Shown: positions 1-13,224 of the stretch, piece after piece | Layout: each line of letters opens with the position of its first letter | How positions within the stretch are numbered: position 1 is the first letter of the stretch | Source of the DNA: Emydura subglobosa | Taxonomy: Eukaryota; Chordata; Testudines; Chelidae | Length of the DNA: 64,000 nt | Direction: 5' to 3' | NCBI GenBank assembly: GCA_007922225.1 | Contig: ML679970.1 | Span: forward strand, 39,167,460-39,231,459 | The notes under the pieces: model-generated | Seen by the model: the letters and a program-made list of their open reading frames with translations, nothing else | Told to the model about the DNA's origin: nothing | The model's database searches: none | Made by a program: the position numbers and the translations under genes

Positions 1-268
1 CGCCGAAGCTGGTGGCTGCCTCCTAGTGTACCAAGAAGCCAGTGGGAGCTGCCCAGCTTCCCAGGACTAGGGCGGCTGCTGTCCACCTCCCCCAGAAGCC
101 GGCGGCTGCTGCCTGCCTCCCAGCTTGGATCTGGGACTGGGCAGGAAGTGGGCGGCTGCTGCCTGGCTTCCCCAGAAGTTGGTGGCTGCTGCCCACCTCC
201 CTTCAATGAGCTTTTTGCTGCATACCCCCTGCCTGTGTCTCGCGTACCCCTACAGGTTGAGAAACTAT
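1..268 (-). mobile_element. GC-rich hAT-type DNA element, cut by window edge
   Basis: Reverse-oriented partial copy of the element at 22,130-23,118. Its terminal segment (GGTTGAGAAAC, then leftwards GTACCCC and a GCATACCCCC block) matches that copy's left end in reverse complement. The interior consists of degenerate GC-rich units rich in GGCGGCTGCTGCC and CCTCCC. The ORFs through it are chance products of this composition. Confidence 0.7.
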
Positions 269-269
269 G

Positions 270-612
270 GTCTAAGAATCTACATGGGGAACAAATCTTT
301 AATGATGGGCTCTTCAATCTAGCAGAGAAAAGTATAACATGATCCAATGGCTAGAAGATGAAGCTGGACAAATTCAGACTGGAAATAAGGTGTACATTTT
401 TGACAGTGAAGGTAGTTAACCATTGGAACAATTTACGAAGAATTGATGTGGATTCTCCAATCACTGGCAATTTTTAAATCAAGATTGGATGCTTTTCCAA
501 GAAATATGCTCTAGGAATTATTTTGAGGAAATTCTATGGCCTGTATTATACAGGAGATCAGACTAGCTGATCACAATGGTCCCTTCTGGCCTTGGAATGT
601 ATGAATCTATGT
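270..612 (+). mobile_element. CR1/L3-like LINE 3' end
   Basis: Shows the characteristic LINE tail: CCATTGGAACAATTT, then TTGGATGCTTTTCC, AGATCAGACTAG, GATCACAATGGTCCCTTCTG and a short ATGAATCTATG repeat end. It is strongly diverged and has no usable reading frame. It abuts the hAT element on its left, which probably inserted into it. Confidence 0.75.
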
Positions 613-2934
613 TTAGGAGCTCTGAAGAGGAAACTCACCCTGCATTTAATACATTTTTCCTTTCCTATAGGTAGTAGGATAATATGATTAAGGATTCCTG
701 ATAAAGGAAGCAGCAGAAATTTTGCTGTTTAAATTGGAATGTTGAAATTTTCTAGTTAGAAATTGTTTCCATATTAATATGTAATTTCTTCTATGTCTGT
801 TACATCTCTTTGGCCCCTGGAGCAAGTTCAAAATGTTGTTTTGTTCTCAGAGTGCTTGACCTCATTAGCCTGAGTCTAACCATGACAGTTGTTTCTTGTC
901 ACCCTCTACAGAGTACTATCTACAATTACAGAATTCAGGGGAGATTTAAGATTTGAAGCTACTATAGGAACTGTCTGGGGGCAGCTAATGGAGAGATTTT
1001 AACTGACAGATAATCTTTCACTAACCTTAACCCTGTTGCAACCTGTCAAACTGTGTCATTCTTCTCTAGAGAAGCTATTCCTCCCTTAATGGTTAGTTTG
1101 AAGTTCATGTCAATTGTCACAATTTGCAGAGATTCTATAGAACATAGTTATTCAGTTGCAAACAATGAAGAAACATACTGCTGTTAATATCACTACCAAC
1201 TGCTATAGAGAGTAACAGAAACTGACAATAAGGCACTAGAATTTATTGAATGAAAAGAACATAATATCAACCTTACAGTAGGAACATCACCATTTTGGGA
1301 ACTGGGATGCGTTCCTAAGAGGGCAAATAATCTTTTCAGGAGTGTCTTTAAAATCAAGGAATAAAAATCAACCCAAGCAGTATTAGTTTAACTATGGAAA
1401 GAAATAAACAAATTCAAACACATAAATATGATTATAAAAAAAGAAAGCTGTGTAAAAAGAGAACAAAATGAGAGAGAATACAAAATGGTATGGTGTGGTA
1501 AAAGGTTTTATTGACATGCGTTTGTCAATGCTACATTATATTACAAATACTGAAGCCATAACTATGCTATGTAGTTTAGTTCAAAAGAAATTCCAATAAA
1601 ACCATCTAAACATAACTTGGCAATTATAATGCTGAATGTTAAGGAAGTCTTTGTAAGAATGGGGGGGGAAAAAGTCCCTTTCTTATTATGGGTTAGTATG
1701 GCTACAATAAGAATTAATACCCTATCTAGGATATTCTCCAGATGTTTTTTTAAATTTAAGTAGAATTATCAGATTTCTAATAGAGGGGGAGAACCCACAT
1801 ATTGATTTAAATAAACTCAGACGCCCAAAAGAGGAGGGAGATAGTGGCATAACTGATTTCAAGTACTCCTCAGCCACCCAAGTAGAATACATTATGGACT
1901 GGCCACAGGAGCCAATGGATAGCGTTTTGATGTGAATCAAACAATTTGTTCCTTCAGTAAAAGCTTGTTGCTTCAGTAAACACTTTATTTGGTTAGAGTG
2001 AATACTTATCTGGCTTACCAATTGACCATCTCCTTATAGAAAGTGCAATCATGACTCAGCACAAGCTTAGAAAATATTTCCAAAGACAATATAAAATTAC
2101 ATGGATAAGGTTAATAATAGGAAATATGTATTTTTCAAAGTCTAACTGGATCTTATATTCTACATGTTGGCAAGTTTGGGCCTTAAAAGTTAGTGATATG
2201 TAAAAAATGTACATATAGCAAGTTACCTATACCTATAACAAACAGAAATTTCAGACAAGCTCTAGCTGTGTTATCTGTATGTCAGAAGTTAGTATTTAAG
2301 TGCTTAAAATTGTAACAGAGATCTATGGAAACTGCATCCTATTGAAAAGTTGATACTAAGACCTACTAGGGACAAAAGAGATATCAGCTGCCTGTAAAAT
2401 ACTAATGAATCCCATACAAGGGAACTTTAAAGGCACCATCACCCTTCTAAATAAAGCTATTAAAACAGAAGGTAGCCAAAAGCAGGGTTCTGAAGCTATA
2501 AGATACATCTATTATATTTCCAGAAATAAATTATACAAACTCAGATCTTTATAATCCATAGCTGCATTATTGCTCAAGGATTATTTGACAAAATACATAA
2601 AAAAGAACACCACATTTACAATAAATGTAATCACATAGCAAAGAACCCATTGGAAATTGTTGTTCCTAAAAGGCCACAAGTGTGTAGTCTTGGCATTACT
2701 GACATTTAAAAAACTTCATAAAATGATTATAATGACTCTGATACTATTGATAACACTGGCTAACAAAGCAATACTGATAGCATGAATGAAACCAGCAAGA
2801 CCTTAACAGGCTATACAGCTGTCAGTAATGGAGCAAGCCTCATCAAAAGCAACCCAGAATTTGGACCAGTTCAAAAGGAAATAGGAAACAATCAATTATT
2901 TAAAACAAAATTACATGAATCTAATTTCACCATA
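613..2934. other. No gene recognised
   Basis: AT-rich unique-looking sequence with a G run near 1,662. I see no coding exon, RNA gene or recognisable repeat here. Confidence 0.5.
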
Positions 2935-3670
2935 AAGCTTAGTATCCCTTTGATACTGTAGAATACTGTATCCAGTTCTGTAGTCAACACTTTCAAAAAA
3001 GATGTTATAAACTTGGAAAGGCTTCAGAAAAGAACTACAAGAATTATTTGAGGTCTGACAAATCTCCCTAACTGCAAAACTTTAAGAAGCTCAAAAACAT
3101 GACTTGATCACAATGTGTAAGTACCTACACGGGGAGATTTCTGATAGCACTTTAATCTAGCAGACAAAAGCATAACAAGCTCAAATGGCTGGCAGTTGAA
3201 GTGAGACATGTTGAGATTGGAAATAAATTAAAAATTTTAACCAGGAGTACAATTAACCATTGGAACAATTTGTGAAGGGATGTGGTGGATTCTTCATCAC
3301 TTGAAATCTAATTCAAGTTTGGATGTTTTTCTAAAAAGATATGCTTTAGCTCAATCAGACATTATGGCTTGATGCAGGAATTATTGGGAGAAATTCTATA
3401 GCTTGTGATTTGCAGGAGGTCAGACTAGATAATCACAATCATCCCCCTATGGCAGGGTTTTGTGGTCTGCAGACCGGTCCACAGACTATGTCTAAGGGGT
3501 CCACAAAAGGTTGTCATTGCCATAGAACAGACATTTTTAATCTGTGGACCTTCACAGGTCCACAGACTGTCTAAGATTTCCAAGTGTCCACACCTCCATT
3601 CAAATTTTTTTGGGGTCCACAAATGAAAAAAGGTTGAAAATCAATGCTCTATGGCCTTAATGTTGATGAA
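2935..3670 (+). mobile_element. L3/CR1-like LINE 3' end, split by a hAT MITE
   Basis: A second copy of the same LINE tail type: CTGTATCCAGTTCTG, GAAAGGCTTCAGAAAAG, CCATTGGAACAATTTGTGAA, TTGGATGTTTTTCT, GAGGTCAGACTAGATAATCA. The 3' terminus is interrupted at 3,453-3,646 by a MITE. It is too degraded for a reading frame. Confidence 0.75.
3453..3646. mobile_element. 194-bp hAT-type MITE inserted in LINE tail
   Basis: Begins CAGGGTTTTG and ends GGTTGAAAATCAATG; the ends are roughly inverted copies. Flanking 8-mers are CCCTATGG (3,445-3,452) and CTCTATGG (3,647-3,654), a 7/8 target-site duplication of hAT length. The interior repeats 'GTCCACAGACT' and 'GGTCCACA' in both halves. Confidence 0.8.
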
Positions 3671-4149
3671 CCTATGGATTATTATATAAGCATAGTGTCT
3701 CCCTCACTTAGATTTACATTTGTTATTGAAAAAAGAAAAAGCATATATACATATTCTTGTTATATTATTAATAAAAGAGGTGTTTTTAAAAATTGTAGGA
3801 CCCTACACAGCATGCATTTTGTATGTATAACACCTAGCACAATGAGTCCTACTCCATGACTGGGACTCCTAGGTATTTCAGTAATACAAATAATAATACA
3901 CACATTTTACAGGGGAAACAATTTTAAAAATATTGGAGAGACTGCAAAAACATTTTTGGTGACTATTTTTTGCATCCTTCCACCTATGAAGCCAAAGTCC
4001 AGTTGTACAGGACTCATATGGAGAGAAACATTATTATACGTATTTTAAAAGTCTTTGATAATGACCTAAAATAGCCTTTCTATATATGAAAATGTTGTGA
4101 CTATGAAGCTGGGTATCTTATGAACTTTCAGAGCTAGAAACAAGTACTT

Positions 4150-4860
4150 TAACTACTGGGCAGCTGGAAATCTCCCTGTAGCAGGTTTCGCTTTGCCAAA
4201 CAGACTGACAGCCAAACAGTCTCTTCCGAGTCTTGGGCTAGATCTTCCAGGCAGTCCAAGATGCCTGTCAACCAAGTCACAATTAATCATCTCACCCCCC
4301 CTACCACTGAGCCCTCTGGGATCTCTCAGGCAGCTGGGGGATGAGGGAAGGGTAGGGGGAGCCAGGCCTTCCCTTTCCACCAGGTTGTGACCCAGGTCCC
4401 AAGTGGATAGAGGCGAGGGTGGTTCAGTCCTTTGTGGCTACCACTCTAAGTCAGCTTCTCCTGGGCCACTTCTTATCTTCCCTATTTTCCCTTCAGTTTC
4501 CCTTCTGTTTACACAAGGTCAGTAATTCAGAGCCTCAGCTGAGGGCAAGGGGATGTGGGGATAAAGCTCCCCAGCTCACTTATAGTTGTTCCCCCTTGTC
4601 AGGGAGAAGTGGGGAGGTGTTAGTACCCCATATGAATCTTAGTCACAGGCTCAGTCCTTCCCTGTCAATCACTCTGTCTCAGAAGCTATAGCCAGCCTTC
4701 TTGAAGCCAGTGTCTCCTTCCCCCCACCCCACCTGACTGCCACAGCTCTCTTTTAAGCAGGTCCTCCATAGGGAGCATGCCCAGCAGCTGCTGAGAGGTG
4801 GGGCCTTCTTGGCCCAATATTACTCCAGCACTCCTATAATCTTAATGTGGGATCTGTAAA
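4150..4860. repeat. GC-rich repeat-like block, unclassified
   Basis: Composition shifts sharply from AT-rich flanks to C/T-rich sequence with runs such as CACCCCCCCTACC and CCTTCCCCCCACC. It may be part of an LTR element or an older repeat, but I found neither LTR termini nor a target duplication. The several short ORFs look like composition effects. Confidence 0.35.
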
Positions 4861-4869
4861 TCTCATCAC

Positions 4870-7844
4870 ACGGTCCCTTATGGTGATATAAAGCTCCCAT
4901 TGCTAGACTGGATGGGTCAAGAGATATCAACCTGACACTGGCACAGCATTGAGTATTACCTGTCTTGGGGCTCAAACCCCTGGGGAGAACTTTCTACATT
5001 TGGTGTGAAAGAAGGAACCACAGGTTTATGATGGCCATGGTCTATGATTTTGGAGCAGAAAGGACCTACCTTCTATTCTCACTTACGACCATACATTCCT
5101 GGTTGCCATGGTGCTTGATGACCATGAAGTACTAGTTGGCCACAGATTTACTACAACAGCTAGGAATATATCTTAAAAGTTTCTCATATCACTTTGTCTG
5201 GACTACATCTACAAGGCAATACTGTTCTTTTCATGTGGGACCACAGGAGGTACATGTAGACAGGGTAACAACCTATTGTAAGAGTTTCGGAGATTAAAAT
5301 AATTGTAAGAGTAAAGATGGGAGATATGAATACTAAAGATCACCTCAAAGTCAATTGAGTCTGTCTATAGTACTGTGACACAAACCGAAAATATTTGAAA
5401 TATTCCATGCTGGTATCTATTTTCTCTGTGTGTATGTTGGGTTTACTCTTTCCTTTTTCAATGATTAATCGTTCATTCCCTGCATGCTTAGATTAAGTTA
5501 ATGAAGGAAATATTTTATAGTTTAATTCAATTTAAACTGAACTCACCCCAGTGTTAATAGATCAGCAGCCATTAGAAATCACGTGGAGTGATAAGAACAG
5601 AGAATTCACAACAGCACAGGCCTTGATTATGGTATTAATGGAATAGACAGCATCCCAGTGATTTAGAGTGGCAGGTTCACCTCTATGAGAAACTTCCCAA
5701 TGCATGACTCCATGAGCTCAGCCATATGTGAAAGAGAATTGCATGCTCAAATGACCTCACTATTGCTTATTCTTCAGTATGTTTTCATTATTGAATGGCA
5801 AAGAAACAGTTTTAAAAGGAAACTAAATCTACCAGCTATAACAATGTATTTTGGAGTCTGTGCCTCTAGGAGGTAGGTTTGATGTTACATTATATGTTCC
5901 TCAGAGGCTATTTGGAAAGAAGGTGGACTATAATGATCTAATAGAAAAAATAAACACATTCTACCCCATCACCATCACCCATGCCCCCAAAAGAATTGGA
6001 TAACATATAGTGAGCATGTAACTGTGTAAGGGGCAAATCCTTTCCTCTGCCACAAAGCCTAGCAGCCACACTTGACATAAGAGGGTCACATGTGCGTGAG
6101 GCAGAGATTCCTTCTTCCCTAGATATGGAGCAGCATCAGAGCCACTACTGCATTTTCATGGTTGTGGTGTCTGCAGTATTTTCACTTCTCTGTGCAGGGG
6201 GCAGGGAAAAGAAGCATAGAAGAGATTTGTAACGAAATATCACAAATGGTTTTATATTTATTACCAATTGATCATTTGGGGCTTCCTAGTGGAAATGGTC
6301 ACATGAAAGGAAATGAATCTCTCAATCTGCAAGTAGCTGCTAGGCTAGGCTACTGATAGCCTCCCATTGGAAAAAGAAAAATAGTCCAAATCTAGAGGAA
6401 TGGTTCAAAAACATATGGCAGGTATTGTTATGGAAAAATTAACAGAAAACAAAATACTTCTGTTTAGTTACCAGTCATTCAATACTCAGACAAAGCACAT
6501 TCACGTGCAAAAAAACAGCACATCTGTCTGGTTTTTTTTATATTAACAGTTGATAGGCAGGCCTGGTTTGTTAAATATATGTAATCAAAGATTTCATTCA
6601 ATTTAATAAAAATCACTAGAAACAACATGTCATGGGTAATGTAAACTTGCTTGCTCTGTAATATAGTAACCTTGTACAGTGAGAGAACTTATGATTACAT
6701 TACTATATAACATTTCTCTAAACAATAGTGCACTGTTTTAAAGATTTTACATGTTTTTGATTTGTTTTTGATGATCAATGCTTTTGATATTTACATGACA
6801 AGGATGTGTAAATTTGCTAAACCTGAATAAGTAAATAAATAGTAAAATTAAAAAGTGTGGAAGGGGAAGGAATAGCCATGTTGTGAATTCACCATTCCCA
6901 CCCTACTCTCCTACACATCCACATGCTGGGGCAGAGGAAGTCCCTACAGAACACAGCTCCACTACGTGTATGGGATGCATACCTCCTACATCATGTTCTC
7001 ACATCTTACTGCCCCTGTGCAGTGGAAACACACCACTTTGACTGCATGTGAGGTCTTCAGCAGCTGCAGAGCATGGAACAAAAACTGTACCTTAAATTTT
7101 AAAATGAATGTTATCCCAGGGCTGGCCCTGGGCCCTTAGAGAACTTTGAGAACACAGATCTGCCAACTTCTGGAGAACCCCTCAACTGAAGCAACACTTA
7201 AACTGGATGTAGCTTTCACAATGTAGTGGAGAGTTTAGGGGGGTACCTATTCTGAATATATTCATATAGTAAAATGTATATTTTATAAACAAACTATCTG
7301 AAACAAATTTCCAAAACAAAACAATCCACTGTATGCACTTCTCCCCCTGAGAGAGAGGCTGAGAGAACAAATATGTGATAGTCATATTAACTTAGTGCAC
7401 TACTAGAAAGTACTCAGGTACTATGGATATGAATGGAGGAGAACCCAAAAGACTTTTTGCCAGCCCCAACTTTGTTTTTGTGTGTGCGCGTGCGTCCACA
7501 CACACATTTTTTCCTCTCTAACTTTGAGGTCAGGATAGGGAATACAGAAAAGCAAGGACTGGAAGTACATGTGAGGCTACTTAGCTGTCCTAGGAACAGA
7601 TCTAATAATAATTGACTGGGGCATTTATCACAGAAAACAGAGTGGTAAAATACTGATTTATAATTAGTTCCAAATCAGGTTAAAGATAAAAATATCAAGC
7701 TAATTGACTTGCCAAGCAATGCAAATTGGGAGGACCCTACAGGATTTCTGGAGCCCTGGTTTTCTATGGCTTTGCTGCTTGACAGTGAGGAGCTAGTTTA
7801 TATAAAAATGGCCTTCAGGAGTCTGCTAAAGATGACAGAGAAGT
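4870..7844. other. No gene recognised
   Basis: No coding exon or RNA gene seen. There is a short alternating GT/GC/CA patch at 7,478-7,507. Confidence 0.45.
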
Positions 7845-8010
7845 AGATACAAAGGAGTTCCTCAAGGAATCAATCTGATCTTTATTATTAGTGACAAACA
7901 GAGAATCATCCGTATGGCTAGAAAGAAGTGTGATTTATTTAAGGATGAGTAAATGATTGTGTTTACAGACAATTCAGTGATGTTTCATTGAGTTTCATTC
8001 AGTTCAGCAT
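7845..8010 (+). pseudogene. LINE reverse-transcriptase remnant
   Basis: Plus-strand translation near 7,852 reads GVPQGINLIFIIS, matching the conserved LINE reverse-transcriptase block of GVPQGS...LFIIYIND type. About 90 bp downstream it is followed by VFTDNSV, reminiscent of the catalytic [FY]xDD box but with the second Asp changed. It is heavily decayed; the family (L2, CR1 or RTE) cannot be decided. Confidence 0.45.
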
Positions 8011-8349
8011 TAGGAAGGAGTTCCTATAAAAAGATAATTTGGGGAGGCTTTGGTCCTGTACTCACTTAAATTCCACATTTGCCATGAAAGCTGATGTAGA
8101 ACAAAAAATTCAGAGGCTGAATCTGTTACAGAGTCGTGTTCAGAAACAGATGTGGATACAAATAAGTGACTGGTTAATTGTTTTGACATTTAACATCAGC
8201 AGCTTTAAAAATGCCAGAATTACTTTTCATAATTTAATTTTTTTTAAATGTTTTAGCTATTTGTTATATTGTTGCTGTTGAATTTGGAAAAAGTAGATGT
8301 GAACACATCTTATACAGGTATGTATCATCAAAAAAAAAAAAAAACTAAC

Positions 8350-8640
8350 ATTAATTATAATTCTAGCTTTGCCATTCATATGCTGTCTATCTTTGGGAAG
8401 TCACTTAAGTCAAAATATTCAAAAGTATTTAGCATTTATGGTACCTATATGCAAAATGAAAATCTAGCCTATAGGTTTCTAAAACTGGACACACAAAATT
8501 AGTAAATACTTTTGAGTATTATGGCTTTAACTTCTCTGTTCCTCAATTTTTCATTCTGTAAAATGGACCTACCTCCTGAGGCTATTCTAAGGATTATTAA
8601 ATTAAATGGCACTTACATTGCATATGAAGATGTAATTTAC
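8350..8640 (+). mobile_element. MIR-like (CORE) SINE, interrupted
   Basis: Fragments match the MIR body: GGGAAGTCACTTAA before and CTTCTCTGTTCCTCA, TCTGTAAAATGGACCTACCT after an insertion at 8,409-8,526. Removing that insertion restores the usual MIR order. The 5' tRNA-like head is not clear. Confidence 0.7.
8409..8526. mobile_element. 118-bp MITE with TTAA target duplication (piggyBac-like)
   Basis: The element is bounded by TTAA at 8,405-8,408 and 8,527-8,530. The ends are inverted repeats of about 27 bp: left GTCAAAATATTCAAAAGTAT, right (reverse complement) AGCCATAATACTCAAAAGTA. It splits a MIR at GTCACTTAA|CTTCTCTG. TTAA duplications are typical of piggyBac-type transposons; the family itself is unrecognised. 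Confidence 0.75.
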
Positions 8641-9002
8641 ATATCAGTGAACATCTGTGGAAATCTAAATTAGCATAATTTATATGGTGGTGGAGTCAAG
8701 AAAATGTAAAATATACCAGTTTAGACACATCTGAGTTTGGCCTGATTCAGAACATGTTTGGGGATGAAAAGAGCTATTAAAGATATGGGGAGATTTGCAA
8801 AGGTACTAATGGGAGTTAGGAGCCCAAATGCCACCGAAAAATCAATTGGAGTTGGGTGCCTACTGCCCTTTGTGCCTGCTCCCATATATGAAAAAAATTA
8901 TTAAACGGCTCATTGTGCCAGCTAAACTGAAACTAAATTTGAAACTATACTCAACATGGCCTATTTGGTAATCTGTAGTAGATATTAATAATCATATTTA
9001 CT

Positions 9003-9115
9003 ATTGTAGTGTCTAAAGACCAACCCAGAATGAGGCACCATTGTGTTAGGCAATGCACCAACAGAGAGTAATACACAGTTACTGCCCGAAAGAGCTTACA
9101 AATCTAAATAGAGAG
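9003..9115 (+). repeat. Interspersed repeat of vertebrate 'TGTAGTGTCTAAAGACC' type
   Basis: Contains TATTGTAGTGTCTAAAGACC, GAGGCACCATTGTGTTAGGC, and AAAGAGCTTACAAATCTAAA in the order found in a common sauropsid interspersed repeat. A shorter related piece occurs at about 57,858-57,906. I do not recall the family name with certainty. Confidence 0.5.
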
Positions 9116-9119
9116 AGAC

Positions 9120-11325
9120 TGACACAGGCTGGTGGAAGGGGTATAACCACCAAGCAGAGTGAATCATGTGATGGCATCAAACATCATGTTAGTTCCACAT
9201 TTTGGGGTCAGGTTTAAGTAGGAGGGGATAAGTTAAATGGAAAGAAAAGTGACAGGAGAGGAGACAGAAGGGAAGGCAATAAGAGGGACAGGGCAGAGGA
9301 GAAGAAGGAAAGAAGGGCAGGTGTGGAGTGAAGCTGAACTGAAAAGACTGAGTGGGGAGGAGGAGGGTTGATAAAGGTTGTGGCATGAGTCCCCTTCCTG
9401 TTCCCAGGCATCTGTGATAACCTGTCATCCACTTGGTATATGTGGGACTGCGGGTGTGCACATGTATAGTATTTCTATTGTTTGAAAAAATCTTATAAAA
9501 TAAAAAATTCTATTTGTCAAAATCCAATTATAATGAATTTACCTTGAATTTATCCTAAAGTGGAGTCTCATGTAGGTAGTATTTTTTAAATTTTAGAGGA
9601 ATCACTACAGTGACTCTTGAGAAAGTGTATCAGCAGTACAAACCTGAGCAGGTCAATGAAATTCCAGGAAGCACTACTTAGGAAAATAATTTTAATAAAA
9701 TCATCTTACTCTTATGACTACATACATGATTAGGCAAGAGGCTCATAGCTCTTTACTTCCCATCTTCATCTGGTCTCTTAATAGCTGTGGAAAGACGCCT
9801 CATTGCACTGACATGTGCAGATCTTGATATATTGCTCCTTTGAATAGCCAGCTACTCTGGGATTCAAACTGAGACTCTACATCCAAGGAAATTAACATAC
9901 TGGTGCCCCACAAAACTTGTCCTTAGTGGCCTGTCAGTGATCTAATTGAGTCAATTTGAGGTTTCAAAAAAAAATGAAGATAATCGCAGGGAATATTCCC
10001 TGAAAGACAGAGCTGCTTAGAGTGTTTGAAAACTAAAACGCGTCATCTTCCCCTTGTAATGTACTAAAACTATGATTTCCATGCTGAGGATTAACACTGA
10101 TTAGATTCTCACAAGGGAACAGTTTGTAGAATACTGGATTAATTTAATTTATTTATTATTTAATTTAATTAATTAATACTGGATTAATTTAGTTGTTAAC
10201 ACTATCTATAAAGTATTGGTGCATTTTCCTTTAAATTTAGGAGCCTTTAAAGAGCAATCACTTCTGTTTCTTTCCTCTAGAGGAGTAGTTGTTCCCTATA
10301 GGAGTCAGTTTGAGTCAGAGAATCAGCAGGAGAGGTTCTCTCCGTCTGCCCTAATCACTATTTATGTTGTATAGAGGTCACGAATTCCTCCAGCACATGA
10401 GGAGTATAGAGCCAGTAGCAGTGGTGCTTTGCTGCTCCAATTACAAGCTCCGGTATAGTGAGCAGGCTGGGGGCAGAGGCAAGAGGGGAATTTTGACAGT
10501 CTCTTTGGAGTGCATGGTTTTACAGAGATTCTGAACTATGATACAACCCATAGGCAGTCTTCAGGGGGCTGCCATCAATTAGATTAGCCAGTGGGTGCTA
10601 TAATTTACAAACAGGCTGTGCCAGTCCACAGAGCGGCCCAGTTTCCAAGAGACAGCACAGAATTGGACCCAGTGTATATACAACAGTGAGAAGGATGCCA
10701 AGCTAATGAGCTCCACAGCATGCCAGGCCTTAAATAAGGCATGATTACATGAGTGGATGCACAAAGGTCCCCTGTTCTGGAGAACTTCAAGGAATAAATG
10801 TTTTGTTTATTTCTTCCTTCCTCCCTCTGCTCCACTTTATTTTTTAAATTTAATCAAATTTTCAAACCAGGTGTGCTTTTGAATAGGCCTGACTTGGGTG
10901 CACAAATCTCCTGATGTATATGTTCTAAAAGTTGGGATTGCATGCAGATTTACAGTGAAATATGGAAAAGTGGCATTAGGAGACAAGGAGATTTCCCTAA
11001 AGCTTCTCTCCCTTGACAGATTGCTGATAATGCTCCTATGCCTTTGCCACGGGTCCAAATGTTTCCTGAAGAGGTGTTTGGAACACTCTTTACACAGTAC
11101 AACAGGACCATGTTGTTGAATTTTTCTGTAATTAGCTAAATGGTTGTTATGTCTTATTTTTCTCTGCTGAAAGGAGGCCTTTTTTAATATGTCTTTTTCC
11201 CTTTTGATTGAGATATTTAAAATAAGGACTGGACAGTTAGGGGAGACATCTAGACAAGAAAGAGAGAATCTGTCCCTCACCCCCATCGTCTTCTCCTTTG
11301 GCCACAGCAGTGCTGAATGCAGCAA
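9120..11325. other. No gene recognised; low-complexity patches
   Basis: Holds a purine-rich G/A tract at 9,230-9,365 and an AT low-complexity stretch of TTAATTTA-type units at 10,139-10,196. The longest ORF (minus, 10,837-11,325) has no recognisable domain and no support as a gene. Confidence 0.45.
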
Positions 11326-11393
11326 GCCTGATCCTTAGGTGGTGTAAATCAATATAGCTCCATCAAAGTCAGTACCAGCTGAGGATAAGGCCC
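11326..11393. mobile_element. Short palindromic MITE
   Basis: The left arm GCCTGATCCTTAGGTGGT and the right arm, reverse complement GGCCTTATCCTCAGCTGGT, are inverted copies around a short AGCTCCATCAAAGTCA centre. This foldback design is a common sauropsid MITE. Confidence 0.6.
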
Positions 11394-13220
11394 AGTATAT
11401 TCTGTAGATAAATTCACTTCAAAGATTTTGTTCATCTGTGTGTTTCCTTCAATTCGAGCTTTAGAGTCTTATTGCAAGACTGAAATGGAATTAGCTCATT
11501 TAGTTCCACGATGTTGGTTTTTTTTAATCAAAGAGCATTACAAAAATCAGAAGAAAACCATCTGAATTGCAATCACAGTATGAAATTTCAATTGCTCACT
11601 GGAGTCTTCGTTCAGGATAATGCTTTGCTTCCTTGCAAAATTTAAATGATTGAAAATAGGATCAAGTCATGTAACATCAGAATTTTAGAATTGTCAGAAA
11701 GCTATGTAAATTGCTTTGCATGACAAAGTCTCTTTATTATTAGAAACCACATATGAACAAAACATTTTATCTATTTTTAAACAAATAGGCAAAGCTTTTA
11801 GAGTGCACAGTAAGCCTCTTCCCCTACTTATTTCTGAATTAGTCTTTCTGTATTAAGGAATTGAGCTAAGACTACAGGTTTGGCTGTCTCTAGACCAACT
11901 CAGATACAGTTGTGAATAGTGCTGAATTTAAAATAAGAATTTGCTTCTGTGGAAAAACAGAAAATGTCTCTGTGAAAAACTGGACTTGAAAGGTAACTGC
12001 TAAGATAGGAGGAAAAGTCCTGGGGGGGTGGAGAGGGGTGGAAGGTAACACTCATCAGAAATGGTTCTAACTAGTTTGAACAATAAAGGACTGTGCAATG
12101 CTGAACCAGTAGTAATCCCAAACTAGCAAAAACCTGGTTTTTAGCTAAGATAGTAAGTTCGTATGGCATCACATGTTGTTGCATTGTGAAAAGGAACCAG
12201 AATTGCAATGGGTATTTATCAGATCCTACATGATCACACTGGAGCAAATCAGGATGAGAGGGTTATCCCCGGGACTAATCCTTTCATGAGTATTTTGATC
12301 AAATGCTTAATATGCATAGTGGAGAGATGTAGCAATTGCTTATTATTTTGACAGGTTTGGAGTAGTTGTACAAATACCATTCTGCTTTTACAATGAATAA
12401 AGGAATTTATGGTTTAATTGGCATCGTAGTGATAAGGGAATAAGCAATGATACCAATAAACTTCCAACAGTAACAGAATGCAAAATACAGTGGTGATTCA
12501 ATCTGATGATATTCTGAACCAAAAGAGCTCTCAGCCATGCTTGTAGTTGTTTTCCATTGCTTCACACTGACTCAGATATACTAGGCTTCACAGTGACACA
12601 GAATAATAATCCTGGAATTATATAGATTGCACCTTGTGCTTTTATTAAATTATTTGTTCTAGTTTGTGTTACGAGTTTGAGTATACAATTACTGATGTTT
12701 AAAATAAAAAAAGTATAAATAAAACATTAAAAATACATAACTAGAACAAGGTAACAATACTTAATTAATATAGTACCTTTTATCAGAGAAGCTTAAAGTC
12801 CTTTCCTATATTACAATGAAAAAAAAATTATGGAACTAAAGTTTTCTTATATAGCAAGGTGCAACTGTATAATGAGAGAAATTCTGGATGTGTAATAGGT
12901 TGACAGTAAGGGAAGACTGGAAGACTTCCCTATGGAAATAATTTCTTAAAACAAACATGTGGCTGTTACATAAACAGAAAATTCAAAACCCTTAGTAGTG
13001 GAACCTGTGCAAAATACAATATTAGAGTCAAAGTGCTGCTGGGGAACAGAGTCCATGCAGTGATTCATTGCCTGCAGCCATCACACCTCAGGCTATGATT
13101 TTAAAAGCCAAGCCAGGTCACGGCCTGGCCAATACTTGTGTGAGAGGTCTTCAAATAAAGCACAAGTGCTACAGAAGTGGTATTGATATTTAAGTGGAGG
13201 AGAGCATTTTTCCTACCCCC
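11394..13220. other. No gene recognised
   Basis: AT-rich sequence; no exon, RNA gene or clear repeat seen. Confidence 0.45.
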
Positions 13221-13224
13221 CACT

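Noticed and set aside
10837..11325. 162-codon minus-strand ORF
   Set aside because: No recognisable motif or neighbouring exon, ends in AT-rich sequence; length is possible by chance in 64 kb.
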